NCBI GenBank assembly: GCA_937894565.1
Contig: CALBHK010000271.1
Coordinates: 1 to 16,983, forward strand
Source: an uncultured Chlamydiae bacterium
GTDB taxonomy: Bacteria > Chlamydiota > Chlamydiia > Chlamydiales > CALBHK01
Direction: 5' to 3'
DNA length: 16,983 nucleotides
Below are positions 6,182-14,800 of the stretch, piece after piece. Below the pieces are notes generated by a model, which searched no databases, was not told the DNA's origin, and was given only the letters and a program-made list of their open reading frames with translations. The position numbers and the translations under genes were made by a program. How positions within the stretch are numbered: the stretch's first letter is position 1; every line of letters begins with the position of its first letter.

Positions 6182-7471
6182 ATGGTATTTTTTGGAATAG
6201 ATTTAGAACTCACTCTTATCGCAGTCATTGCCTTCGTATTAATTGGTGTGGGGCTCGCCGGGATGATTTTGTTTACTAAGGCTAAATTAATTACCGGAGA
6301 AGAGTGCGAAATTAAAGTGAATAATGATCCTGAACTCACTATTCACAGCCCTCCGGGAGCCACTTTGCTTTCTATTTTAACTGGGCATCGTATTCCCATT
6401 CCATCTCCTTGCGGAGGCAAGGCCACATGCAAGCAGTGTCGCGTGCAGGTACTTGAGGGAGTGGATGAACCGCTGCAAACAGATATCGATACTTTTGCTA
6501 AATATGAATTAAAGCAAGGCTGGCGTCTTTCCTGTCAATCTAAGCTTAAGCATAATATTCATGTGCATGTGGAAGAGAGCGCTCTGGAATGTAAAACGAT
6601 AGAGGGCAGAGTTTTAAGCAATGAGAATGTGGCTACTTTTATTAAGGAATTAATTGTAGAAGTGCCGCAGGAAATTCCTTATCGCTCCGGAGGCTATTTG
6701 CAATTCCATGTGCCTTCTTTTAAAACACAGACAAGTGATTGGAAAGCGACAATGGAAGAAAAATATTTTCCCGATTGGGAAAAATACGATTTATTTAATA
6801 CCCCCATTGATTTTACAAATCTCGATCAAGAGATCATTCGAGCTTATTCCGTGGCATCCTATCCAGCTGAAGGTAAAGTTTTGAAATTTAATATACGCAT
6901 TGCTACACCTCCTTTCCAAAAGGGCGTTGTGCAAAAAGATATCCCTTGGGGAATTTGTTCTTCTTATACATTTGGATTAAAGGCAGGAGATCCGATAAAG
7001 CTTTCAGGTCCTTATGGGGAATCTTTTATGAAGCGAGATGATCGAGAGGTCATCTTCCTCATTGGAGGGGCGGGTTCTTCATTTGGCAGAAGCCATATCA
7101 TGCACTTATTTAAAACTGAAAAAACCAAACGCAAAGTGGCTCTGTGGTATGGGGCGCGCTCTTTAAGAGAAAATATTTACGAAGAAGATTTCAGAGCATT
7201 AGAGAAAGAGTTTTCTAATTTTAGATACCATCTTGTTCTATCGGAGCCATTGGAAGAGGATATAGCGCAAGGATGGCCGAAAGAGGATCCTGTTCGTACA
7301 AACTATCTTTTCCGTGCTTTTGAACAGGGACAGCTTAAAAAGATGCCTGAACCCGAAGAATCTCTTTTTTATGTGTGCGGTCCTCCCTTGCACAACAAAA
7401 GTGTCATGAAACTGCTTGACGATTATGGCGTTCCAGCTGAAAATATCGTTTTAGATGATTTTGGAAATTAG
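6182..7471 (+). CDS. nqrF: Na+-translocating NADH:quinone reductase subunit F
   Basis: Electron-entry subunit of Na+-NQR: takes electrons from NADH to FAD and a [2Fe-2S] cluster, feeding the Na+ pump in the inner membrane. The 429-residue protein has one N-terminal membrane helix (about 9-32). A ferredoxin domain follows with cluster ligands Cys77, Cys83, Cys86 and Cys118, then an FAD domain with RAYSVASY (220-227). The NADH domain has GGAGSSFGRSH (295-305) and YVCGPPLHN (397-405). GGAGSSFGRSH, where Vibrio has GGAGMAPMRSH, and the segment around SNENVATFIKEL match my recollection of Chlamydia NqrF. A GAGGGG (6174-6179) is very close to the ATG. nqrF stands alone here, without nqrA-E. In Chlamydia it is also, as I recall, detached and near yajC; here the phosphatase gene and htpG lie between. 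Confidence 0.95.
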   Translation: MVFFGIDLELTLIAVIAFVLIGVGLAGMILFTKAKLITGEECEIKVNNDPELTIHSPPGATLLSILTGHRIPIPSPCGGKATCKQCRVQVLEGVDEPLQTDIDTFAKYELKQGWRLSCQSKLKHNIHVHVEESALECKTIEGRVLSNENVATFIKELIVEVPQEIPYRSGGYLQFHVPSFKTQTSDWKATMEEKYFPDWEKYDLFNTPIDFTNLDQEIIRAYSVASYPAEGKVLKFNIRIATPPFQKGVVQKDIPWGICSSYTFGLKAGDPIKLSGPYGESFMKRDDREVIFLIGGAGSSFGRSHIMHLFKTEKTKRKVALWYGARSLRENIYEEDFRALEKEFSNFRYHLVLSEPLEEDIAQGWPKEDPVRTNYLFRAFEQGQLKKMPEPEESLFYVCGPPLHNKSVMKLLDDYGVPAENIVLDDFGN

Positions 7472-7497
7472 AGGAAGAAGAGAGGAGAGAGGGGAAA
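7470..7497 (+). repeat. 28-base homopurine tract next to inverted repeat locus 2
   Basis: Every base from 7470 to 7497 is A or G. The run starts inside the nqrF stop codon and ends just before the left repeat arm. Its end, GAGAGAGGGGAAAC, resembles GAGAGAGGGAAG at the matching position of locus 1. The purine block may therefore be part of the repeat unit. Confidence 0.6.
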
Positions 7498-7498
7498 C

Positions 7499-7610
7499 TA
7501 ACCGCAGAGCCGCAAAGAACGCAGAGGAAAACGCAGAGGCCTGTTGTGATTTAGATAATTTTAATCTTTTCCTCTGCGTTTCCTCTGCGCTCTCTGCGGC
7601 TCTGCGGTTA
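7499..7610. repeat. Long imperfect inverted repeat, CGCAGAG family, locus 2
   Basis: Arms at 7499-7539 and 7571-7610 are inverted copies differing by about two substitutions and one A, around a 31-base loop. Both share the unit TAACCGCAGAGCCGCA with locus 1 and continue with CGCAGAGGAAA. The element occupies most of the 182-base gap between co-directional nqrF and nadE. In a read-through transcript it would form a stem of about 40 bp. There is no T-run after it, so it is not a standard terminator. It could limit read-through or protect the nqrF 3' end. Confidence 0.85.
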
Positions 7611-7635
7611 ACTTCCATCTATTTAACTTCCATCT
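7608..7635 (+). repeat. 13-bp tandem duplication upstream of nadE
   Basis: TTAACTTCCATCT occurs at 7608-7620 and again at 7623-7635, with a 15-base period. The first copy begins in the right arm of inverted repeat locus 2. It looks like a slippage duplication of the sequence flanking the element. Confidence 0.7.
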
Positions 7636-7653
7636 CTAAAGGAGAGGTCTGCT

Positions 7654-9255
7654 ATGCGCATACAATTAGTTCAGCTCAACCCCATCGTGGGAGATGTAAA
7701 GGGAAACGCTAAAAAAATCATTCAAGCTATCAATGAAGCAAGGGGATCTTTTGATCTTCTTCTTTTCTCTGAACTTGTTCTTACAGGCTACCCACCGCAA
7801 GATCTCTTATTGCATAATCATTTCATGGAGCAGGTGGAGAAATCGGCGCAAGAAATTATCCTACAAACAGAAGGGTTATGTGTGATTTTTGGCTTGCCTA
7901 GAAGAGATGAAAAAAATCAGTTCTATATCAGTGCAGCTATAGCAATGAACGGCATTTTGCAAGGCTATTATGATAAATGCCTTCTTCCGACATATGATGT
8001 ATTTAATGAACGGCGTTATTTTAAGTCGGGTCACGAGGTGAAAGTCTTTAATTTATGTGGTCAAAAAATAGCCATTACCATTTGTGAAGATATTTGGGGA
8101 GAAGAGATGGGTTATTCAATGGACCCCATTGAGCTTTTGCAAGCAGAAAAGCTTGATTGGCTGTTCAATCTTTCCGCTTCGCCTTATTCTACTCAGAAAT
8201 GGGCGCAACGTCTTATCGTTTGTCAAAGAGCGGCAAAAATGTTGCATTGTCCCATGGTGCTGTGCAATCAGGTAGGGGGCAATGATAGCTTAATTTTTGA
8301 TGGAAGAAGTGTTCACATAAGTGCGCAAGGTGAGCTTTTACAGGTGGCAGCTGCGTTTGAAGAAGATAAGATGGCAATTGTAAAGAGTAAGGCTATTTCT
8401 TTTAGTTTTGATCCTATGGAAGAACTTTTTGAAGCTTTAGTGTTGGGCCTGCGTGATTATATGCATAAATCGGGTTTTAAAAAAGCGTGCATAGGGCTTT
8501 CTGGGGGGATTGATTCTGCTTTAACGGCAGTGATTGCGGTTCAGGCATTAGGAAATGAAAATGTGATCGGTTTAATGATGCCGTCAAGATTTTCATCCGT
8601 TGGCAGTGTGGTGGATTCTGTACAGCTTGCTAAATGTCTGGACATAGAAGTAAAAAATATTCCCATTGAAAAACCTTTTCAAGCCTATTTAGATGTATTA
8701 GAACCCTTGTTTGAGGGAAGGCCTTTTGATGTGACGGAAGAAAATTTACAAGCGCGTATTCGAGGCATGATCCTGATGGCTTTTTCTAACAAATTTAACT
8801 ACATCGTTTTAAGTACGGGCAATAAAAGCGAGATGGCTATGGGCTATTCCACGCTTTATGGAGATTTATGCGGAGGGGTAGGGGTGATTGGAGATTTGAC
8901 CAAAGAGCAAATTTATTCCCTTTCTTACTGGGTCAACCAGAAAAATGAGGTGATCCCTCAATCTGTTATTGATAAAGCGCCGTCCGCTGAGCTGCGTTTG
9001 GATCAAAAAGATAGCGACTCTTTACCCAGCTATGTAGTCATAGATCAAGTGATTGAAGGGTATGTGATTGATCATTTATCTGTGCTAGAGATTTCTGTAA
9101 AATACAGTCTGGATGAGGAAGTGGTTAGGGGATTGATTAAAAAAATTCATCAAAGCGAATACAAACGCCGTCAAGCTCCGCCCTCGTTTAGAGTGAGTGA
9201 GAAGTCCTTTTCTGTGGGCAGGCATTTTCCAATTGTTCAGGGTTGGGTGAAATAA
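7654..9255 (+). CDS. nadE: Glutamine-dependent NAD+ synthetase
   Basis: Catalyses the last step of NAD+ synthesis: ATP-dependent amidation of nicotinate adenine dinucleotide using ammonia released from glutamine. The 533-residue protein is the two-domain form. The N-terminal nitrilase-like glutaminase domain (about 1-255) has the triad Glu40 (FSELVLTGYPPQD), Lys108 (YYDKCLLPTYDVFNERRYF) and Cys144 (TICEDIWG). The C-terminal synthetase domain has the ATP PP-loop SGGIDSAL (283-290), STGNKSEMAMGYST, GDLCGGVGVIGDLTK and KAPSAELRLDQKDSDSLP. Fusion means it need not rely on free ammonia. AGGAG at 7640-7644, 9 bases from the ATG, supports the start. Its 3' end overlaps epmA, which is convergent, by 19 bases. 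Inverted repeat locus 2 lies just upstream. Confidence 0.96.
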   Translation: MRIQLVQLNPIVGDVKGNAKKIIQAINEARGSFDLLLFSELVLTGYPPQDLLLHNHFMEQVEKSAQEIILQTEGLCVIFGLPRRDEKNQFYISAAIAMNGILQGYYDKCLLPTYDVFNERRYFKSGHEVKVFNLCGQKIAITICEDIWGEEMGYSMDPIELLQAEKLDWLFNLSASPYSTQKWAQRLIVCQRAAKMLHCPMVLCNQVGGNDSLIFDGRSVHISAQGELLQVAAAFEEDKMAIVKSKAISFSFDPMEELFEALVLGLRDYMHKSGFKKACIGLSGGIDSALTAVIAVQALGNENVIGLMMPSRFSSVGSVVDSVQLAKCLDIEVKNIPIEKPFQAYLDVLEPLFEGRPFDVTEENLQARIRGMILMAFSNKFNYIVLSTGNKSEMAMGYSTLYGDLCGGVGVIGDLTKEQIYSLSYWVNQKNEVIPQSVIDKAPSAELRLDQKDSDSLPSYVVIDQVIEGYVIDHLSVLEISVKYSLDEEVVRGLIKKIHQSEYKRRQAPPSFRVSEKSFSVGRHFPIVQGWVK

Positions 9256-10154
9256 TTTCCAAAAAAAATGTGGTCCGCTAAAGTTCGGCTATTGCTTTGT
9301 AACATTAAAAGACGATCAAATCCCACAGCCACTCCAGAACATTCAGGTAATCCTTTTTCAAGCGCAGCCAAAAAATCATCATCGATAGGAAGTTCTTCTT
9401 TACCTAGCTGTATGCGCTCAACATTAGCAGCGATCAAACGTGCTCTTTGTTCTATAGGATCTTGTAGCTCATGGTAGCCATTGGCAAGTTCAACGCCCTT
9501 AAAATAGATTTCAAAACGCTGTGCGACTAAAAAGCCATCGACCTCTTTTTTTTTAGCCAAAGCTGCTTGAGTGGCAGGATAATGGACCAAGGCTGTTAAA
9601 GATTGGAGCTTTGGCTCCACTTTTTCTGTGAGGATAGAGCACAGCAGTGTGTCACGATCATCACTAGAGATGCATGCCTGTTTTTGTAGTTCAGAAAAAG
9701 AAGCTGTGAAGGGATCTAACTTTGCATATTGAATAAATGCTTCACGGTAGGAAAGAGTAGTAGAGGGGATTTCTCCTAAAAAAAGATGACAGATCTGTAA
9801 GGTTTCATCAATCATCTCTTCAAAAGAAAAGCCGATACGGTACCATTCAATCATGGTGAATTCCGGATTATGTAAAGAGCCGCACTCTCCATCGCGAAAG
9901 ACATGACCCAATTGATAGATATCTCCACAACCCATCGCAAGGAGGCGTTTCATATGGTATTCAGGAGAGGAGTGCAAATAGAGGCGCTCTTTTTGATTAT
10001 AAAGAGCGCTAATTAAGTCGATGTGGGCATCTACAGATGCTTTGCGCGAAAGAATAGGGCAGTCGACTTCCAAAACATGGCGCTCTTCAAAAAAAGCGCG
10101 TACAGAGCGTAGCATTTTAGCGCGATGAGAAACAAGTGAATGAATGGAGTTCAT
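9237..10154 (-). CDS. epmA: Elongation factor P--(R)-beta-lysine ligase
   Basis: Class II lysyl-tRNA-synthetase paralogue (also genX, poxA, yjeA) that activates beta-lysine and attaches it to a conserved lysine of EF-P. The 305-residue protein aligns through its length with E. coli EpmA (325). Motifs are TDIH-like VDAHID near 41-46, SPEYHMKRLL (63-72), FRDGE (86-90), HNPEFTMIEWY (95-105), FKGVELANGYHEL (218-230) and motif 3 GVAVGFDRLLML (274-285). It lacks the anticodon-binding OB domain of true LysRS, as expected. Its ATG immediately follows the efp stop with no gap, so the two are almost certainly co-transcribed and translationally coupled. The aminomutase EpmB that makes beta-lysine is not in the window. 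Confidence 0.95.
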   Translation of the reverse strand: MNSIHSLVSHRAKMLRSVRAFFEERHVLEVDCPILSRKASVDAHIDLISALYNQKERLYLHSSPEYHMKRLLAMGCGDIYQLGHVFRDGECGSLHNPEFTMIEWYRIGFSFEEMIDETLQICHLFLGEIPSTTLSYREAFIQYAKLDPFTASFSELQKQACISSDDRDTLLCSILTEKVEPKLQSLTALVHYPATQAALAKKKEVDGFLVAQRFEIYFKGVELANGYHELQDPIEQRARLIAANVERIQLGKEELPIDDDFLAALEKGLPECSGVAVGFDRLLMLQSNSRTLADHIFFGNYFTQP

Positions 10155-10727
10155 TTAAGTAGAGACTCGAGAAACATACTCGCTCGTGCGAGTGTCTACT
10201 TTAATTTTTTCATCTTGCTCAACAAAAATAGGCACTAAGATTTCTGCTCCCGTTTCTAAAATAGCAGGCTTCATGACGCGCCCGGAAGCTGTGTTGCCTC
10301 TATCACCCGGAGCTGTTTCTGTAATGAGCAATTCCATAAATGTAGGAGGAGAAATAGTAATAGCATTACCTTTGTAGAAGATCACATCGTACAGTTGGTC
10401 TTCCATGAGCCATTTGACATTATCGCCAATGCATTTGTTGGAGATGTGCACCTGGTCGTAATTTGCATCATTCATGAAAACAACATCATCTCCCTCTTTA
10501 TAAAGCATGCGCATGCTCTCTTCTTCTATATCGGCTAGATCGACCTTGTCGTTGGATTTGAACGTTTTGTCAATGGTGCGTCCTGTAATTAAGTTGCGTA
10601 TGCGTACTTTGTTAAAAGCTTGCCCCTTTCCTGGTTTAACAAAATCAATAGAGAGAACAAGAAAGGGTTGTCCCTCGATCTCTAGTTTTGTTCCTGCTCT
10701 GATATCGTTTGTGTTGATTTCTGACAT
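10155..10727 (-). CDS. efp: Elongation factor P
   Basis: Binds stalled ribosomes between the P and E sites and promotes peptide-bond formation at polyproline. The 190-residue length is standard. The KOW-like N-terminal domain has VKPGKGQAF with Lys34 at the modified loop tip, the same position as in E. coli EF-P. Two OB-type domains follow, with the C-terminal signature around TASGRVMKPAILETGAEILVPIFV. A lysine at this tip and the abutting epmA gene indicate that this EF-P is beta-lysylated. The start is very well supported: GAGGTGATC just upstream is a 9-base match to the anti-Shine-Dalgarno. The gene follows the F-box-like gene by 53 bases and has its own promoter-like sequence. Chlamydia carries two EF-P genes, as I recall; only one is seen here. 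Confidence 0.97.
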   Translation of the reverse strand: MSEINTNDIRAGTKLEIEGQPFLVLSIDFVKPGKGQAFNKVRIRNLITGRTIDKTFKSNDKVDLADIEEESMRMLYKEGDDVVFMNDANYDQVHISNKCIGDNVKWLMEDQLYDVIFYKGNAITISPPTFMELLITETAPGDRGNTASGRVMKPAILETGAEILVPIFVEQDEKIKVDTRTSEYVSRVST

Positions 10728-10730
10728 AGA

Positions 10731-10778
10731 TCACCTCATGTTTAGCGCAATTATATAAGATGGGAGATTTCTAATGAA
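10731..10778 (-). promoter_or_regulatory. Predicted efp promoter and strong ribosome binding site
   Basis: On the minus strand, TTCATT (10773-10778, 3 of 6) and a perfect TATAAT (10750-10755) are separated by 17 bases. Transcription would start near 10743, giving a leader of only about 16 bases. That leader contains GAGGTGA at 10731-10737, part of an unusually long anti-Shine-Dalgarno match. Confidence 0.55.
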
Positions 10779-10780
10779 GC

Positions 10781-11725
10781 CTAATTAAATAAATTCAGTC
10801 CAGGAGGGATCTCTATGGTTGTTGAATTATTTGAAAACTCTGCTAATCTAAAATCATTAGATTTTGATGCGATGTAAACTTTAAGGTCTTTTTGAAAAAG
10901 AAAAAATGTTGAAAAAATCAAAAAGACTTTATCAGCAAGTTCTTCATGTTTTTTATTGGGAACAGCGACATCGCCTTTGTAGGCACAGACAACGTTTTCC
11001 TTCCTAATAAACTGATAGGGGTAGGTCTCCTTTTCAATTGTGATATAGAGATGAGTTTGTTTAGTTTCGGATTCTTGTAAATATTTCATTCTAAGAAAAC
11101 ATGCGGTCGTGATATTTGTATAAGGCATAATGAGTTTCGTAATGTCTGAAAATCCGGCATGCTTTTCAGCTTCTTTAAGTAATTCGGTTGTTGTTTCATC
11201 TAAAGGGAAGAATTTAGAAAGCTGGTGTGCTAAAGTGCAGAGGTTGTCCATTTGTTTTCTGGAAAGTTTGGCCTCTTCAAAATTTTGTACAATTGGGAGT
11301 TTAATTAAATTCTTTAAAGAAGAGTGTAGGAAAGAGAGGATCTTTTTATAAACACCTTGATTCCAATTAATTTGTGGAAGAGATAGGTTGCTCAGTAACG
11401 TATTACCTGCTTTGCGAACTTTGTGAAACAGAGTATCCTCTTCTTTGATCACTCCTATATTTGATAAAATTTTTCCATCTAATTGTTTTAGATCTTTTAT
11501 TTTTAGGAAATTTTCAATTAAAGAATATTTTAGTTTAGCAATTTTAATAGAAGGTTCATTGAGTTCTAAGTGATAATGATAATCGTTTATAAGCTTTTGT
11601 TTAAAAGTAGCATAAGCCACTCTAAGTGATTTTTTAGAAACTAAAGAAAATGCAAAGAGATCTTTGCGATTGAGATTTGTAGCCATATAGACGAGCGTAT
11701 TGAAGTGTAATTTATTTATGTCCAT
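10781..11725 (-). CDS. F-box-like domain protein, candidate host-directed effector
   Basis: Not a named gene. Residues about 6-40 of this 314-residue protein read like a eukaryotic F-box: spaced leucines, then RKDLFAFSLVSKKSLRVAY, which fits the pattern DL..LSLVSK.w..... of that fold. F-box domains recruit Skp1 and bring substrates to SCF ubiquitin ligases. Bacteria have no such system, and amoeba-associated chlamydiae are known to carry many F-box and related ubiquitin genes. The rest (about 45-314) is Lys/Leu-rich, mostly helical in appearance, and without a recognisable repeat or membrane segment; it may be a substrate-binding part. No signal peptide is visible, as expected for type III effectors. 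The gene is AT-rich and lies between mfd and efp. The F-box call is by eye; a plain hypothetical protein is the alternative. Confidence 0.7.
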   Translation of the reverse strand: MDINKLHFNTLVYMATNLNRKDLFAFSLVSKKSLRVAYATFKQKLINDYHYHLELNEPSIKIAKLKYSLIENFLKIKDLKQLDGKILSNIGVIKEEDTLFHKVRKAGNTLLSNLSLPQINWNQGVYKKILSFLHSSLKNLIKLPIVQNFEEAKLSRKQMDNLCTLAHQLSKFFPLDETTTELLKEAEKHAGFSDITKLIMPYTNITTACFLRMKYLQESETKQTHLYITIEKETYPYQFIRKENVVCAYKGDVAVPNKKHEELADKVFLIFSTFFLFQKDLKVYIASKSNDFRLAEFSNNSTTIEIPPGLNLFN

Positions 11726-11767
11726 TTTTTTTATCTCTTTAAAATATTTTATTTTTTATATTATCTA

Positions 11768-11797
11768 ATAATCTTCACATAGTTTAGGTGGTTTCAA
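11768..11797 (-). promoter_or_regulatory. Possible promoter of the F-box-like gene (weak)
   Basis: On the minus strand, TTGAAA (11792-11797, 5 of 6) and GATTAT (11768-11773, 4 of 6) are separated by 18 bases. The region is very AT-rich, so chance matches are likely. Only a weak AAAGAG ribosome site precedes the start codon. Confidence 0.3.
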
Positions 11798-11815
11798 TAA
11801 TTACAATCAATAAAA

Positions 11816-14800
11816 TTATACCGAATATGAGCAAAGATTCATGATTTTTATAACTTTTTCTTCATACTCTTTGGCTGTATTAAAGGTTTGTATTCCAAAT
11901 TTTTCGATTTTTCCTTGTTTGTGCAAGACCATCTCTTTTTCTGTTAATTTAACTTCTTCTATGCCAAAAGATGCAGCTTGAACTCTGATACGGGCAAGGT
12001 GGTAGAGCCACCCCACCTGCTCAGGCGCCATAGCTCCAAAGCGATCCAGAATCTCTAAGTAAACTTGTTCCACTTCTTCCAAGTTGCTTGCCTGTCCAAT
12101 TTTTTGATAGAGCTGCATGCGTAAAGAAAAATCATTGACATACTCTTCTGGAAGACGGGCATCAAAAGTGTGGTCCAGTTTAGTTTCGATGGGAAAATGA
12201 CTTTTTTCGCCTTGTAGGGCCTGTATAGTTTCGCGCAGCATGCGGCAATAGAGATAAAAGCCGACAGCGCTGACATGACCCGATTGGCGGATGCCAATGA
12301 CATCGCCCGATCCTCTTTGTTCTAAATCTGCTGTAGCGACTTTGAGCCCGCCTCCATAGCCTGATGTTTGCACAAGTGCTTGTAAACGTTTACGAGTGAC
12401 TTCCGGCAGGTTATGAAAATTATTCACAATAAAATAACAATAGGCGCGCCTATTCCACCTTCCTCCTCGTCCTCGTAATTGATAGAGCTCGGCAACTCCA
12501 AAGTGATCGGCCTTGTCAATGATAATTGTGTTGGCGTTGGGAATATCAATTCCATTTTCTACAATAGTCGTGGCAACTAAAATATCTGCCTGACCGGACT
12601 TGAATTGATGGAAAATTTTATCTAATTCTTTGGCGTCCATTTGACCATGCCCTACCAGGATACGTGCTTGAGGGACAAGTTCTTTGATCCATGCCGCAAA
12701 TTCATAAATAGTTTCCACGCGATTATGGATGACAAATGCTTGTCCATCTCTGGCAAGTTCGCGCAGAAGGGCATTGCGGACTGTCTCTTCATTGGGCACC
12801 GTGATAAAGGTTTTAATAGGAATGCGCTCTTGTGGAGGAGTATTGATGACGGAGAGGTCTCTGGCGCCAATTAAGGAGAGATACAAAGTGCGTGGAATGG
12901 GTGTGGCTGATAAGGTAAGATAGTCGACTCCTATTTGGATCTTTTTTAAATGCTCCTTAGCTTTAACTCCAAAGCGCTGCTCCTCATCAATGATCACAAG
13001 CCCTAAATCTTTGAAAACAACATCCTGGCTGATCAAGCGGTGCGTGCCAATAAGGATATCTATCTTACCTTCCTTAAGCCCATCCAGAGTCTTTTTCATC
13101 TCTTTGGTGCTTTGGAACCTTGAAGCTACGGCAATGTTGATGGGAAAATTAGCCATGCGCTCTGTGAGGCTTTCGTAGTGCTGAAGAGCTAAAACTGTTG
13201 TTGGAGTTAAAATGGCCACTTGCTTGCCCCCATCGACTACTGCTTTAAAGGCAGCTCTCATGGCAACTTCCGTCTTTCCATATCCCACATCTCCGCAGAT
13301 AAGGCGGTCCATCGGCTTTTCAGATTGCATATCTATTTTTATTTGATGAATGGCACGAAGCTGGTCTTCTGTCGGGGTATAGGGAAAGTCTTCTTCGAAA
13401 GCAATCATTTGGCTGCTATCTTCCGGATAAGGAAAGCCCCCTCGCAGCGATCTTTCAGCATAAAGTTCTATTAATTCTTTAGCATAAGCTGTGATCTCTT
13501 GTTGCGTTTTTTCTTTCGTTCTTTTCCATTTAGGACTTCCAATTGTACTTAAGGAGGGAATTTTTTCACTTGACCCTACATAACGTGTGATTTGTCCTGC
13601 TTGTTCTAAAGGCACAAAAAGGCGCGAATTGCTGCTATATTCGATATGAAAAAATTCAGTTTCTACGCCGTGAATATTTTTTCGTTTGGTGATCCCAAGA
13701 TACTTCCCAATACCATGATAGTGGTGAACAACAAGGTCGCCCATAGATAAATTAAAGTTATCACCTGGAGCTGTGTGAAAAGTGCTGCGCATTTTCTGTC
13801 TGCGTATTTTATAGCGCCTATTGAATTCAGTAAGGGGCAGTAAAAGAAGATTCCCATCTTCTAAAGCAAAACCGGCAGAGAGATAGCCAGACTCCTTTTT
13901 AGTTTTTGGAGGAAGGAGAATGGATTCTTCCTCTAATTTTCTTTCGAAGGCTTTTTGTTCTGCTTCGGAAGAACTGAGCATTGTAATGGGCTGATCAGAC
14001 CCGACTGTTGCCAGATGGTGCAGAAGTTCTGCTCCCTGAAGATCGAGGATATGGTCTTCATTTTTTTGTAAATAAGTGCTGACCGGAACAAAGGCAGAGG
14101 GCCAGGAAGCAGAGTTTTCCATTTTTCCAATAAATTCGGGTGGAATTTCTTTTTCATTAGAGATGTAAATTTTTTGAAAAGAGCTAAGCTGCTCGATTAA
14201 AAGAGGAAGGGAATCAAAAAAGAGATCAGATGGGAGTCCTAATTCTTGAAGAGCTTCCCAACGTTTAGAAATGGCGTGCAGATCATCAAAAATGACAAAA
14301 GTCTCTTTAGGAAGAAATTCAAAAAAAGAAGAGAGTTTTGTCTCTTCCACTATAAGTTCGAGCTCTTTAGCAGGAGTGAGGGATATTTTTTCTATTTTTT
14401 CAGTGGATCTTTGTCCGATGGGATCATAGCGGCGGATGCCCTCAATGCGGTCTTCCCAAAATTCAATCCGGACTGGATCTGGGGAATCTACAGGATAAAT
14501 ATCGACAATACCCCCTCGTAAAGCATACTCTCCCTTATCACTGGCTATAGCCTCTCTTCGATAACCCATTTGAGCAAACATTTCACACAGATCAGAAAAT
14601 GGATATTCTTCGCCCACTTTTAGTGTATAAGAGAGGCTCTTAAGACGTGCTGGCGTGATGACTCTTTGAAGCAGAGCTTGCAGGCCACAGAGGATAATAG
14701 GACGTTCATTAGAGAGTAAGCGGTTTAAGAGGTTATAGCGCTCTCCCACAGTATCAGGGCTAGGGGGAACATTTTCATTGGGCAGCGTCTCCCAAGCAGG

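Noticed and set aside
7455..7712. Plus-strand open frame of 85 codons spanning nqrF end, inverted repeat locus 2 and nadE start
   Set aside because: It is made of both repeat arms (NRRAAKNAEENAE and LCVSSALSAALRL) and overlaps two real genes in another frame.
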